Assembly (NCBI RefSeq): GCF_002113375.1
Contig: NZ_NEHO01000012.1
Span: 62,001-126,000 of the forward strand
Source: Pseudomonas sp. R37(2017)
GTDB lineage: Bacteria > Pseudomonadota > Gammaproteobacteria > Pseudomonadales > Pseudomonadaceae
Length of the DNA stretch: 64,000 nucleotides
Direction of reading: 5' to 3'
Part shown: in pieces, positions 1 to 9,112 of the stretch
Layout: every line of letters starts with the position of its first letter
How positions within the stretch are numbered: the first letter of the stretch is position 1
Notes under the pieces: model-generated
Told to the model about the DNA's origin: nothing
Database searches by the model: none
The model's input: only the letters and a program-made list of their open reading frames with translations
Program-made: the position numbers and the translations under genes

Positions 1-1345
1 GCTCGCGGATCAAGTCCGGGTCGATGATTTCCAGGCCTGGCGGCAGCTCGATGCCCTGGGCGCGGGCGACGGCCTGCACGTCCTCGGGCTTGGCCAGCAA
101 CACACAGCGGGCGATGCCACGGGCCTGGCAGATCGCGGCGGCCTGCACGGTCAACGGCTCGCTGCCTTCGGGTAACACGATGCGCTTGTTGGCTGCCTGG
201 GCGCGCTGGATCAACTGATAGCGGAACACCGCTGGCGACAGGCGCATCTCCCGTGGCGTGCCGCAGCGCTGATGCAACCAGCTGGCATCGAGGTGGCTGG
301 CGATGAAGTCGGTGATGATTTCAGCGCGCTCGCGATCGTCGATGGGGATTTCCTTGTTCAGGCCATTGAGCAGGTTGGCGGTGTCATAGGAGCCGGTGCT
401 CACCGACAGCACCGGCAGTCCGGCCTGCAGCGCGCCCCGGCACAGGTCCATGATGCGTGGGTCGGGCAGGGTGTCGCTGGTCAGCAGCAGGCCGGCCAGC
501 GGCACGCCGTTCAAGGCCGCGAGGCTGACGGCGAGGATGATGTCGTCGCGGTCGCCGGGGGTCACCACCAGCACGCCGGGCTTGAGCAACTCCACGGTGT
601 TGCGCATGGTGCGCGCGCAAATGATGATCTTGGTCATGCGCCGGGTTTCGTAATCGCCGGCGTTGAGCACTTGCGCGCCCATCAGGTCGGCGACGTCGCG
701 GGTGCGCGGGGCGTTCAGTTCCGGTTGGAACGGAATGCAGCCGAGCAAGCGGAAATCGCCGCTGCGCAGCAACGGCGAATGTTCCTTCAGGCGCGTGGCG
801 AAGGCCTCCATGCTTTCCTCGGTCTTGACCTTGTTGAGGATCACGCCGAGGACTTTCGGGTCTTTCGGGCCACCGAACAATTGCGCCTGCAACTCGACGC
901 GACCGGAGAGTTCGGTCAGCACTTCGTTTTCCGGTGCCGAGACCAGGATCACCTCGGCGTCGAGGCTCTTGGCCAGGTGCAGGTTGACCCGCGCGGCGTA
1001 ACTGGCGCTGCGGGTCGGCACCATGCCTTCGACGATCAGCACGTCCTTGCCGACGGCAGCCTGCTGATAGAGGGTGATGATTTCTTCGAGCAACTCGTCG
1101 AGCTGACCGTCGCCGAGCATGCGCTCGACATGGGCCAGACCCAGCGGCTGAGGCGGCTTCAGGCCGTGGGTGCGCGCCACCAGTTCGGTGGAACGTTCCG
1201 GGCCGGTGTCGCCCGGATGCGGCTGGGCAATCGGTTTGAAAAAGCCGACCTTGAGCCCGGCTCGCTCAAGGGTACGCACCAGCCCGAGGCTGATGGAAGT
1301 CAGACCCACACCAAAGTCGGTGGGCGCGATAAAAAAAGTTTGCAT
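1..1345 (-). CDS. pta: Phosphate acetyltransferase, partial (C-terminus beyond window)
   Basis: Converts acetyl-CoA and phosphate to acetyl phosphate and CoA in the cytoplasm (Pta-AckA pathway). The visible 448 residues begin MQTFFIAPTDFGVGLTS, as in the long Pseudomonas/Enterobacteria-type Pta. This is the N-terminal P-loop-like domain, then a DRTGG regulatory domain, then the start of the catalytic PTA_PTB domain (IVLPEGSEPLTVQAA). The start is the ATG at 1345, with no clear Shine-Dalgarno before it. The stop lies outside the window, so completeness cannot be judged. Family assignment is confident. Confidence 0.93.
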   Translation of the reverse strand, partial: MQTFFIAPTDFGVGLTSISLGLVRTLERAGLKVGFFKPIAQPHPGDTGPERSTELVARTHGLKPPQPLGLAHVERMLGDGQLDELLEEIITLYQQAAVGKDVLIVEGMVPTRSASYAARVNLHLAKSLDAEVILVSAPENEVLTELSGRVELQAQLFGGPKDPKVLGVILNKVKTEESMEAFATRLKEHSPLLRSGDFRLLGCIPFQPELNAPRTRDVADLMGAQVLNAGDYETRRMTKIIICARTMRNTVELLKPGVLVVTPGDRDDIILAVSLAALNGVPLAGLLLTSDTLPDPRIMDLCRGALQAGLPVLSVSTGSYDTANLLNGLNKEIPIDDRERAEIITDFIASHLDASWLHQRCGTPREMRLSPAVFRYQLIQRAQAANKRIVLPEGSEPLTVQAAAICQARGIARCVLLAKPEDVQAVARAQGIELPPGLEIIDPDLIRE

Positions 1346-1405
1346 GCGGATTCTCTGGAGGTGCAGTGCAAAGGTGATGACCTATAACCGGTCGCCTACC
1401 GAATT

Positions 1406-1732
1406 TCAGTCGCCAAGGTTATCGCTAACCGAGCCTTGTGCGCACCAACCGCAGGCAAAGGGTTGGCCTATTTTTTCCTGGCGCTGCGCAGGGTCCATGA
1501 CCCAGGCGCGGGATTGCCATGGCGGCTGGTGCCGCAGGTGTTGGGTGTGGCCGCAGGAAAGCTCGGCCACCCAGTGTCCGTCCTCGTCCTGGTGAAAGCC
1601 TGTGACCGTCGAAACCCGTCTGTCCGGGTTGTGTTCGCTTTCGGACGATTGCTTCGCTAAACTTGGCCCTTCAATCTTCTTATGCAAAAGGTCTCGCCCC
1701 ATGCTGATCGCCGCCAATAAGGCTGTCTCCAT
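1406..1732 (-). CDS. DUF3565 family small protein
   Basis: The conserved core (TGFHQDEDGHWVAELSCGH, then HLRHQPPW and FACGWC) matches the DUF3565 family of small cytoplasmic proteins, whose biochemical role is unknown. The paired Cys/His residues (CGH, CGWC) could bind a metal; that is inference. Upstream in-frame starts are the ATGs at 1732 and 1702 and a TTG near 1687. All lie at or beyond the divergently transcribed slyD start, so the N-terminus is uncertain and about the first 40 residues may not be translated. It sits between pta and slyD. Confidence 0.6.
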   Translation of the reverse strand: METALLAAISMGRDLLHKKIEGPSLAKQSSESEHNPDRRVSTVTGFHQDEDGHWVAELSCGHTQHLRHQPPWQSRAWVMDPAQRQEKIGQPFACGWCAQGSVSDNLGD

Positions 1733-2186
1733 CGACTATACCCTGACCAACGACGCTGGTGAGGTCATCGACAGCTCCGCCGGCGGCGCGCCGCTGGTCT
1801 ACCTGCAAGGCGCAGGCAACATCATCCCGGGCCTGGAAAAGGCTCTGGAAGGCAAGGCAGTCGGCGACGAGCTGAAAGTATCCGTCGAGCCTGAAGATGC
1901 CTACGGCGAATACGCTGCCGAACTGGTCAGCACCCTGAGCCGCAGCATGTTCGAAGGTGTCGACGAGCTGGAAGTGGGCATGCAGTTCCACGCTTCCGCG
2001 CCAGACGGCCAGATGCAGATCGTGACCATCCGTGATCTGGATGGCGACGACGTCACCGTTGACGGCAACCACCCGTTGGCCGGCCAGCGCCTGAATTTCC
2101 AGGTCAAGATCGTTGCCATCCGTGACGCCAGCCAGGAAGAAATCGCTCATGGTCACATCCATGGCGAAGGTGGTCATCACCACTGA
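1701..2186 (+). CDS. slyD: FKBP-type peptidyl-prolyl isomerase, SlyD-like
   Basis: Peptidyl-prolyl cis-trans isomerase/chaperone of the SlyD branch, 161 residues. FKBP motifs are visible (YTLTNDAGEVIDSS near the start, GAGNIIPGLEKALEG). The inserted IF chaperone domain spans about residues 70-120 and the FKBP fold resumes at NHPLAG. The C-terminus is histidine-rich (HGHIHGEGGHHH), typical of the Ni/Zn-binding tail. The ATG at 1701 fits the family N-terminus (MLIAANKAVSIDY). A strong hairpin terminator follows at 2216. Monocistronic. Confidence 0.93.
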   Translation: MLIAANKAVSIDYTLTNDAGEVIDSSAGGAPLVYLQGAGNIIPGLEKALEGKAVGDELKVSVEPEDAYGEYAAELVSTLSRSMFEGVDELEVGMQFHASAPDGQMQIVTIRDLDGDDVTVDGNHPLAGQRLNFQVKIVAIRDASQEEIAHGHIHGEGGHHH

Positions 2187-2215
2187 TTTCTGCGCTAAGC
2201 TCAGATAACTGGAGA

Positions 2216-2237
2216 GGCGCCCCGAGGGCGCCTTTTT
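2216..2237 (+). terminator. Rho-independent terminator after slyD
   Basis: Perfect 7-bp stem GGCGCCC/GGGCGCC with a CGA loop, followed by five T. It lies 30 bp after the slyD stop. Confidence 0.9.
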
Positions 2238-2308
2238 AGTCTGCGGTTATCCCTGACGACACCGCCAAGTGGCTGTTTCGAGAAGAACACGCGAATCTGG
2301 AGTACGCC

Positions 2309-2791
2309 ATGAGTGCTTTTCACGACCTTAAATTGACAGCCCTGGATGGACAGGAGCTTCCTCTGGCGCCGTTCAAAGGCCAAGTCGTACTGGTGGTCAA
2401 CGTCGCCTCCAAATGCGGCTTGACCCCACAGTACGCGGCGCTGGAAAACCTCTATCAGAAATACAAGGCCAAAGGCTTCAGCGTCCTGGGCTTGCCGTGC
2501 AATCAGTTTGCCGGGCAGGAACCGGGGACCGAGCAGGAGATTCAGGATTTCTGCAGCCTCAACTATGGCGTGACCTTTCCGTTGTCCAGCAAGCTGGAAG
2601 TCAACGGGCATGAACGTCATCAGTTGTACCGCCTGCTGGCGGGCGAGGGTGCGGAGTTTCCCGGCGACATCACCTGGAACTTCGAAAAGTTCCTGCTGGG
2701 CAAGGACGGCCGTGTACTGGCCCGGTTCTCGCCTCGCACGGCGCCGGATGATTCGACCGTCGTTCACGCGATCGAAAAAGCCCTGGGCTGA
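2309..2791 (+). CDS. Glutathione peroxidase family protein
   Basis: Thiol peroxidase of the glutathione peroxidase (BtuE/Gpx) family, 160 residues, which reduces hydroperoxides in the cytoplasm. The catalytic tetrad is visible: C36 in NVASKCGLTP, Q70 in CNQFAGQEPG, and W123-N124 in ITWNFEKF. The active residue is cysteine, not selenocysteine. C82 could be the resolving cysteine, as in thioredoxin-dependent members. A GGAG lies just upstream of the ATG. Ends shortly before a REPIN. Confidence 0.93.
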   Translation: MSAFHDLKLTALDGQELPLAPFKGQVVLVVNVASKCGLTPQYAALENLYQKYKAKGFSVLGLPCNQFAGQEPGTEQEIQDFCSLNYGVTFPLSSKLEVNGHERHQLYRLLAGEGAEFPGDITWNFEKFLLGKDGRVLARFSPRTAPDDSTVVHAIEKALG

Positions 2792-2803
2792 TATCTCTGT
2801 CCT

Positions 2804-2905
2804 CTGTAGGAGCGAGCACGCTCGCGATGAACGCATTGACACCGCGGGATGTCAGACGCCCCGCGTTATCGTTGACGACCATCGCGAGCGTGCTCGCTCC
2901 TACAG
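2804..2905. repeat. REPIN (REP doublet, 'TGTAGGAGCGAGC' class)
   Basis: Two inverted REP palindromes (outer arms CTGTAGGAGCGAGC and GCTCGCTCCTACAG) separated by about 50 bp. The same element recurs at 7513, 9011, 26746 and 63322, always intergenic or at gene ends. Such non-autonomous elements are mobilised by RAYT transposases; no RAYT gene is in this window. Confidence 0.88.
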
Positions 2906-3020
2906 ACAGGCAATACCTCTTACCTTTTTGATCTTAATCACTCATATCAATAGTGCTATTCATCACGGCGCGCTCTCCATATTATCGCCGTCATAAATTC
3001 TATTCCCGTGGAGCGCCCCC

Positions 3021-4124
3021 ATGCCCGTAAAAGCCCTGTTCAAACCGTTCCACCTCGGCACCCTCGAGCTACCGACCCGCGTCGTCATGGCGCCGATGAC
3101 CCGTTCCTTTTCCCCGGGCGGCGTGCCTGACGCCAAAGTGATCGAATACTACCGTCGTCGTGCCGCTGCCGGCGTCGGCCTGATCATCACCGAAGGCACC
3201 ACTGTCGGTCACAAGGCTTCCAACGGCTACCCGAACGTTCCGCAGTTCTACGGTGAAGCGGCCCTGGGCGGCTGGAAGAAAGTCGTCGACGCCGTTCACG
3301 CCGAAGGCGGCAAGATCGTTCCGCAGCTATGGCACGTTGGCAGCGTGCGCCGTATCGGCACCGAGCCGGACGCCAGCGTGCCGGGTTATGGCCCGTCGGA
3401 AAAAGTGAAGGAAGGTCAGGTCGTGGTGCACGGCATGACCCAACAAGACATCCAGGACGTGATCGCCGCGTTCGCCCAGGCCGCCAGGGATGCCCAGAGC
3501 ATCGGTATGGACGGCGTGGAAATCCACGGTGCCCACGGTTATCTGATCGACCAGTTCTTCTGGGAAGGCAGTAACCAGCGTACCGACGAATATGGCGGCA
3601 GCCTGGCCAACCGTTCGCGCTTCGCCATTGAATTGATTCAGGCCGTGCGTGCCGCTGTCGGTGAAGGTTTCCCGATCATTTTCCGTTTCTCCCAGTGGAA
3701 GCAGCAGGACTACACCGCACGCCTGGTACAGACTCCGCAAGCCTTGGGCGAATTCCTCAAGCCGTTGGCCGACGCGGGCGTGGATATTTTCCACTGCTCG
3801 ACCCGCCGCTTCTGGGAACCGGAGTTCGAGGGTTCCGAGTTGAACCTGGCAGGCTGGACCCGCCAACTCACCGGCAAGCCGACCATCACCGTGGGCAGTG
3901 TCGGCCTTGATGGCGAGTTCCTGCAATTCATGGTCAACACCGATAAGGTCGCGCAACCGGCCAGCCTGGAAAAACTGCTGGAGCGCCTGAACAACGATGA
4001 GTTCGACCTGGTGGCGGTCGGTCGTGCGTTGCTGGTGGACCCGGACTGGGCGCAGAAGGTGCGCGACGGCCGTGAGGAAGACATTCTGCCGTTCAGCCGT
4101 GAGGCGTTGATGACCCTGGTTTAA
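3021..4124 (+). CDS. NADH:flavin oxidoreductase, Old Yellow Enzyme family
   Basis: FMN-dependent ene-reductase of 367 residues with a single TIM barrel. Recognised from the family start (LFKPFHLGTLELPTRVVMAP, MTRS), the substrate-binding HGAH motif (GVEIHGAHGYLIDQFFW), SNQRTDEYGGSLANR, and the C-terminal phosphate-binding region (VAVGRALLVDP). It lacks the extra Fe-S and NAD domains of 2,4-dienoyl-CoA reductase. The physiological substrate cannot be told; reduction of an activated alkene or xenobiotic is the usual activity. An AT-rich promoter-like stretch precedes it and it stands alone. Confidence 0.92.
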   Translation: MPVKALFKPFHLGTLELPTRVVMAPMTRSFSPGGVPDAKVIEYYRRRAAAGVGLIITEGTTVGHKASNGYPNVPQFYGEAALGGWKKVVDAVHAEGGKIVPQLWHVGSVRRIGTEPDASVPGYGPSEKVKEGQVVVHGMTQQDIQDVIAAFAQAARDAQSIGMDGVEIHGAHGYLIDQFFWEGSNQRTDEYGGSLANRSRFAIELIQAVRAAVGEGFPIIFRFSQWKQQDYTARLVQTPQALGEFLKPLADAGVDIFHCSTRRFWEPEFEGSELNLAGWTRQLTGKPTITVGSVGLDGEFLQFMVNTDKVAQPASLEKLLERLNNDEFDLVAVGRALLVDPDWAQKVRDGREEDILPFSREALMTLV

Positions 4125-4156
4125 GCGGCGATGGGGCCCTCAAGGTCATAAAGTAC

Positions 4157-5332
4157 TCAAGGCAAGGTCTGCGCATTCGGCACCATCATCTCCCCGGCAC
4201 ACGCCCCCCGCAGCTGTCCCTCGAATTGCTCGATGATCGTCGCCCAACCCTGGCGACTGGCATGCTGGCGCGCATTGAGCCGCACATTGCGCAGGGTTTC
4301 CCTGTCCTCCAGCAGCCATGCCGCTGCATCGCAGAACGCTTCTTCATCCCCCGGCATCGCCAGCACGCCGTTGTAGCCATGACGTATATGCTGCGCGGCG
4401 GCCGCCTGATCGTAGGCGACTACGCCGAGTCCCGAGGCGAGCGCTTCAAGCACCACATTGCCAAAGGTTTCGGTCAGGCTTGGAAACAGAAACACATCGC
4501 CTGATGCGTAGTGACACGCCAGGGCTTCACCTCGTTGGGTGCCGCAGAAAATCGCTTCGGGCATTTCGTTTTGCAGTTCCTGGCGCTGCGGACCGTCGCC
4601 GACCACGATCAGTTTCAGCGTGCGCCGGGGATAATTCGCCTTGAGGGTATTGAAGGAGCGCTTGAGCAGGCCGAGGTTTTTTTCCGGTGCCAGGCGTCCG
4701 ACATGGATAACGGCGATGTCTTCCTCGGCCAATCCCCATTGCTCGCGCAAGGCATTCAAGCGTTTGGCCGGGTGAAACAGCTCGCTGTCGACGCCTCGGG
4801 ACAGCAACGCCAGCCGTTCGAAATGCCGCCGCTCAAGTTCCATGCGCTGGCTGACGCTGGGCACCAGGGTCATGGTCGAGCGGTTGTGGAACCAGCGCAG
4901 GTAGTGGGTCAGCAGGCGCGTGAGCAAACCCAGCCCGTACTGGTTGGAGTACTGCTGGAAGTTGGTGTGGAAACCGCTGACCACGGAAATCCCCAGCCGC
5001 CGTGCCGCACGCAAGGCCGACAGGCCCAGTGGCCCTTCGGTGGCGATGTAGAGCACGTCCGGGCGTTGACGCGTCCAGCGTCGGAGCAGCTTGTGCATCG
5101 AGGATTGACCCCATTGCAGGCCGGGATAGCCCGGTAGCGGCCAGCCGCGGCACAGCAACAATTCATCGTCACTGCCCGACTGCTGGTCGCAGCCCTGACG
5201 CGGTCGAACCAGTTCCACCTGATGTCCGCGCGCGCGCAAACCGTCGCACAAGCGGCCCAGGGTATTGGCCACGCCGTTGATTTCCGGTGGGAAGGTTTCG
5301 GTGATCAGGGTGATATGCAGAGCTGTCGTCAT
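4157..5332 (-). CDS. Glycosyltransferase family 4 (GT-B)
   Basis: Retaining GT-B glycosyltransferase of about 391 residues. The N-terminal acceptor domain carries ETFPPEINGVANTLGRL. The donor domain carries HVGRLAPEKNL and the E-x7-E region (TETFGNVVLEALASGLGVV), typical of GDP-mannose or UDP-sugar using GT4 enzymes such as the MgtA-type alpha-mannosyltransferases. The start was set at the ATG at 5332 (MTTALHITLITET); an ATG 24 bp upstream is also possible. It is transcribed in the same direction as cysZ upstream. Donor and acceptor are not known. Confidence 0.85.
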   Translation of the reverse strand: MTTALHITLITETFPPEINGVANTLGRLCDGLRARGHQVELVRPRQGCDQQSGSDDELLLCRGWPLPGYPGLQWGQSSMHKLLRRWTRQRPDVLYIATEGPLGLSALRAARRLGISVVSGFHTNFQQYSNQYGLGLLTRLLTHYLRWFHNRSTMTLVPSVSQRMELERRHFERLALLSRGVDSELFHPAKRLNALREQWGLAEEDIAVIHVGRLAPEKNLGLLKRSFNTLKANYPRRTLKLIVVGDGPQRQELQNEMPEAIFCGTQRGEALACHYASGDVFLFPSLTETFGNVVLEALASGLGVVAYDQAAAAQHIRHGYNGVLAMPGDEEAFCDAAAWLLEDRETLRNVRLNARQHASRQGWATIIEQFEGQLRGACAGEMMVPNAQTLP

Positions 5333-5413
5333 GACCCCAGTGTCGGCTGGGGCCATGTCGTCAGTGTGACGTCGGGATGATGGATTTGTGACTGCGCTAC
5401 CGGCGCTGATGAC

Positions 5414-6166
5414 TCAGCGCTGCACCACCAGGTTTTCCGCGCCGCGTTCACGTACCCAGAACAACGTCGCGCCTGCCACGGCGGCAGGCATCATCAGGAT
5501 GTTGGCCACCGGGATCAACAGCACCAGGTACACGCTGCCGCCGAAGCTCATGCTCTGCCAGCGCTTCTGTCGCAGCCAGGCGAGCATCTCGTTCCAGCCC
5601 AGCTTGTGGTTGTCCGCCGGGTAGTCGATGTATTGGATCGCCATCATCCACACCCCGAACAACAGCCACAGCGGCGCGGCGATGATGTTCACCACCGGGA
5701 TGAGCGAGAGGATGAACAAGCCGATCGCCCGGGGCAGGAAGTAGCCGAGCTTGCGCATTTCCCGGGCAAGGGTGCGCGGGATCATTGCAACCAGTTCACC
5801 CCAGCTGAAGGCCGGGAAATCATCGGTGCCGCGCACCACTACTTCGACTTTTTCCGCGAGGAAGCCGTTGAATGGCGCGGCAATGACGTTGGCGAGCATG
5901 GTGAAGGTGAAGAACACCATCAGCACGACCAGCACCACGAACAGCGGCCAGAGGATGTAGCTGAGAAAACTCAGCCAGTCGGGCAGGGACGGCATCAGCG
6001 TGTCGACCCACAGGCTGAATTGATGGCCGGCCAGGTAGATCAATCCGACGAACAGCACCAGGTTGATCGCCAGCGGCAACAACACAAACAAACGCAGGCT
6101 GGGGCTCAGCACCAGCTTGAGACCTTCGCGCAGGTATTGCGGGCCGGACAGGACAGGGGCGGGCAT
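5414..6166 (-). CDS. cysZ: Sulfate transporter CysZ
   Basis: Inner-membrane protein of 250 residues of the CysZ family, which brings sulfate into the cell for cysteine synthesis. Hydrophobic segments lie near residues 22-46, 65-95, 145-175 and 205-235. Family signatures include LSGPQYLREGLKLVLSP at the N-terminus, FFTFTMLANVIAAPFNG and QYIDYPADNHK. It diverges from trxB across a 315-bp gap. Confidence 0.93.
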   Translation of the reverse strand: MPAPVLSGPQYLREGLKLVLSPSLRLFVLLPLAINLVLFVGLIYLAGHQFSLWVDTLMPSLPDWLSFLSYILWPLFVVLVVLMVFFTFTMLANVIAAPFNGFLAEKVEVVVRGTDDFPAFSWGELVAMIPRTLAREMRKLGYFLPRAIGLFILSLIPVVNIIAAPLWLLFGVWMMAIQYIDYPADNHKLGWNEMLAWLRQKRWQSMSFGGSVYLVLLIPVANILMMPAAVAGATLFWVRERGAENLVVQR

Positions 6167-6481
6167 AAGAGGCTCCGGGCAGAGGGAAAACGCGCCGACC
6201 TTACCGGCTTTGCTTCAGGTGCGAAAGCGCGGCAGTGGTATCGACATTTACTGTAACAAAGACGTCGAGATCGTCGGTCAGATGGCATAGAGACCACCTA
6301 TGAGCTGGATTGTTAATCCGTATTTCCTTAATCTTCGCCCCCTCGATACGCTGCACCCAATCTTTTTACAGGACGGTCGGGTTCAAGCCTTCCCCAAGCG
6401 CTTTCAACCGTTCTTTTTTATTCCAGCCGGCAATCCGGCGTTCCGCGCCAGGTATTCCGGGCCGGTCAACAGGAGCAGGTC

Positions 6482-7438
6482 ATGTCTGAAGTCCGTCATT
6501 CGCGAGTGATTATTCTCGGTTCCGGCCCTGCCGGATACAGTGCCGCGGTCTATGCCGCCCGTGCCAACCTCAAGCCACTGCTGATCACCGGCATGCAGGC
6601 CGGCGGTCAACTGACCACCACCACCGAAGTCGACAACTGGCCGGGCGACGTCCACGGCCTGACCGGCCCGGCGCTGATGGAGCGGATGCGCGAGCACGCC
6701 GAGCGCTTTGAAACCGAGATCGTTTTCGATCACATCAATGCCGTCGACTTCGCTGCCAAGCCATACACCCTGACCGGCGACAGCGCGACTTACACCTGTG
6801 ACGCCCTGATCATCGCCACTGGCGCCAGCGCTCGTTACCTGGGCCTGCCGTCGGAAGAAACCTTCATGGGCAAAGGCGTTTCGGCCTGCGCGACCTGCGA
6901 CGGTTTCTTCTATCGCAACAAGCCGGTCGCCGTAGTCGGCGGCGGCAACACCGCTGTCGAAGAAGCCCTGTACCTGGCCAACATCGCCAGCAAGGTCACC
7001 CTGATCCACCGTCGCGAAACCTTCCGCGCCGAGAAGATCCTGATCGACAAGCTGAATGCCCGTGTTGCCGAAGGCAAGATCGAGCTGAAGTTGAACGCGA
7101 CCCTGGACGAAGTGCTGGGCGACAACATGGGCGTGACCGGTGCCCGCCTGAAGAACAACGACGGCAGCTTCGACGAAGTGAAAGTCGACGGCGTGTTCAT
7201 CGCCATCGGCCACACCCCGAACACTTCGCTGTTCGAAGGCCAGTTGACCCTGAAAGACGGCTACCTGGTTGTGCAGGGCGGCCGTGACGGCAACGCCACC
7301 GCCACCAACCTCGAAGGCATCTTCGCCGCCGGTGACGTGGCTGACCACGTGTACCGTCAGGCCATCACCTCGGCCGGCGCCGGTTGCATGGCGGCACTGG
7401 ATGCCGAGCGCTACCTCGACAATCTGCAGAACGCCTGA
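6482..7438 (+). CDS. trxB: Thioredoxin-disulfide reductase
   Basis: NADPH-dependent flavoprotein of 318 residues that reduces oxidised thioredoxin in the cytoplasm. FAD-binding GSGPAG is at residues 13-18, the redox-active CATC at 136-139 (SACATCDGFFY), the NADPH Rossmann motif GGGNTA at 153-158, and the C-terminal FAD segment GIFAAGDVADH follows. Length matches the low-Mr TrxB class. AGGAG-rich sequence (AACAGGAGCAGGTC) precedes the ATG. A terminator follows 20 bp after the stop. Confidence 0.97.
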   Translation: MSEVRHSRVIILGSGPAGYSAAVYAARANLKPLLITGMQAGGQLTTTTEVDNWPGDVHGLTGPALMERMREHAERFETEIVFDHINAVDFAAKPYTLTGDSATYTCDALIIATGASARYLGLPSEETFMGKGVSACATCDGFFYRNKPVAVVGGGNTAVEEALYLANIASKVTLIHRRETFRAEKILIDKLNARVAEGKIELKLNATLDEVLGDNMGVTGARLKNNDGSFDEVKVDGVFIAIGHTPNTSLFEGQLTLKDGYLVVQGGRDGNATATNLEGIFAAGDVADHVYRQAITSAGAGCMAALDAERYLDNLQNA

Positions 7439-7460
7439 TTCTGCTTTCGTCGAAATGAAA

Positions 7461-7486
7461 AAAACCGGCTTCTTAGCCGGTTTTTT
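7461..7486 (+). terminator. Terminator after trxB
   Basis: Stem AAAACCGGC/GCCGGTTTT with loop TTCTTA and a T6 tail. The A-rich left arm would also allow termination on the opposite strand. Confidence 0.9.
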
Positions 7487-7512
7487 CATGCCTTCGGAAA
7501 ACTCACATCCCC

Positions 7513-7627
7513 CTGTAGGAGCGGGTGCCCGCTTGCGGCATGCTCGCGATGGTCGTCAACGATAACGCTGGGAGCCTGACACCCCGCGGGGCTCTCAGGT
7601 TCTTCGCGAGCATGCTCGCTCCTACAG
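7513..7627. repeat. REPIN between trxB and the aminotransferase gene
   Basis: Inverted REP pair. The left arm is the variant CTGTAGGAGCGGGTGCCCGC, also seen at 63514. The right arm is the standard GAGCATGCTCGCTCCTACAG. It ends 14 bp before the stop codon of the convergent aminotransferase gene. Confidence 0.85.
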
Positions 7628-7640
7628 TGAGTGTCATTAC

Positions 7641-8891
7641 TCAGACCAGTTTCTTCAGGCACGCCTCCAGGATATCCAGGCCTTCTTCCAGTACTGCCGC
7701 CTCGGTGGTCAACGGTGCCAACAACCGGATGATGTGCCGCGACTTGCCGCTGGGCATCAACAGCAAACCTGCCTCCCGCGCCAGAGCCAGCAGTTGGGTC
7801 AACTGCGCTGTTGCGGGTGAGCCGTCGGCGTTGATCAACTCGATACCGCGCATTGCGCCAATACCGGTCAGGCGCCCCAGGTACGGCGACAGTCTCCCAG
7901 AGCGCCAGGCTTCATAGCGACCGACAATCGCCTCTTCCTGTTGCGCGCCCCACGCTTGCAGGTTGGCGTCGGTCATTTCGTCCAGGGTCGCCAATGCCGC
8001 TGCGCAAGCGATGGGGTTGCCGGAATAGGTGCCGCCGAGTCCGCCCTTGGGCAAGTTGTCCAGCAGTGTCTTGCGCCCCACCACCGCGCCGAGTGGCACG
8101 CCACCGGCGATACTTTTGCCGAGCAGGATCAGGTCCGGTTCTATGCCCAGCCGCGAGAACGCGAAGCGCTGGCCGGTACGGCCGAAACCGGATTGGATTT
8201 CATCGACGATCAGCACAATGCCCTTTTCGTCGCAAAACCTGCGCAACGCCTGGGCGAACTCCACGTCCATGGCCAGGAAACCCGCTTCGCCCTGCACCGG
8301 TTCGACGATGAAGCACGCCACGTCTTCGACGTCGATTTCAACGCTGAACAGGCGTTCCATGGCTTTCAATGCTTCAGCGCAGGTCACGCCGTTGTCCGCG
8401 CTGGGGAAGGGCAGGTGATACACCGGCCCTGGCAGCACGCCGACCTTTTGTTTGTAGGGGGCGACTTTGCCGTTGAGGTTCAGCGTTGCCAGGGTGCGGC
8501 CGTGGAAGGCGCCATCAAAGGCGATTACGGCAGTGCGTCCGGTCGCGCCACGGACGATCTTCAATGCATTCTCAGCCGCTTCGGCGCCGCTGTTGGTGAG
8601 CATGCCGCTGACCGGATAGTCGACCGGAATGAACGCGCTGAGGCGGTCCATCAGGGCGAGGTAGGGTATATGGGGCGCGGCATTGAAGGCGTAATGGGTC
8701 AACCGGGTGGCTTGTTCGCGAATGGCCTCGACGATGCGCGGATGGCAGTGGCCGAGGTTCAGCACGCCGATGCCACCGACAAAGTCGATGTAGCGTTTGC
8801 CATCGGTGTCCCACACCTCGGCATTCTTGCCGTGGCTGAGGGTGACAGGGTGAACGATATTGATCGATTGACTGATGGTTTCGCTGCGCAT
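7641..8891 (-). CDS. Class-III PLP aminotransferase (GABA / 2-aminoadipate transaminase type)
   Basis: Fold-type I omega-aminotransferase of 416 residues. PLP contacts are visible: SGAEA at 101-105, D230 in LIVDEIQSGFGRTG, and the Schiff-base lysine K259 in LILLGKSIAGGVP. Closest in kind to 4-aminobutyrate:2-oxoglutarate transaminases. In P. putida a very similar 416-residue enzyme has been assigned to L-2-aminoadipate (lysine catabolism); that equivalence is from memory. No succinate-semialdehyde dehydrogenase gene adjoins it, so substrate remains open. Confidence 0.88.
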   Translation of the reverse strand: MRSETISQSINIVHPVTLSHGKNAEVWDTDGKRYIDFVGGIGVLNLGHCHPRIVEAIREQATRLTHYAFNAAPHIPYLALMDRLSAFIPVDYPVSGMLTNSGAEAAENALKIVRGATGRTAVIAFDGAFHGRTLATLNLNGKVAPYKQKVGVLPGPVYHLPFPSADNGVTCAEALKAMERLFSVEIDVEDVACFIVEPVQGEAGFLAMDVEFAQALRRFCDEKGIVLIVDEIQSGFGRTGQRFAFSRLGIEPDLILLGKSIAGGVPLGAVVGRKTLLDNLPKGGLGGTYSGNPIACAAALATLDEMTDANLQAWGAQQEEAIVGRYEAWRSGRLSPYLGRLTGIGAMRGIELINADGSPATAQLTQLLALAREAGLLLMPSGKSRHIIRLLAPLTTEAAVLEEGLDILEACLKKLV

Positions 8892-9010
8892 GGATGACCG
8901 GCTCGGAAGAAGGAGGACTCCTTTTTATCTAAGCCGTCGGCAGCGGTACCCGGCAAACGAAATAAAGTGGCGGGGTCAATCTAAAAAGTCTGGATGTGTA
9001 TTTCACATCC

Positions 9011-9112
9011 CTGTAGGAGCGAGCATGCTCGCGATGAACGCAGGAGCACCGCGGGGCATCAGATTTTCCGCGTCATCGTTGACGACCATCGCGAGCATGC
9101 TCGCTCCTACAG
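9011..9112. repeat. REPIN overlapping the 3' end of the hopJ-like gene
   Basis: Standard inverted REP pair (CTGTAGGAGCGAGC ... GCTCGCTCCTACAG). Its right arm, from about 9073 to 9112, supplies the last codons and stop of the minus-strand HopJ-family gene. Confidence 0.88.

Noticed and set aside
272..1387. Long plus-strand open frame opposite pta
   Set aside because: The minus strand encodes a clear Pta; the plus-strand frame has no family features and is a high-GC shadow.
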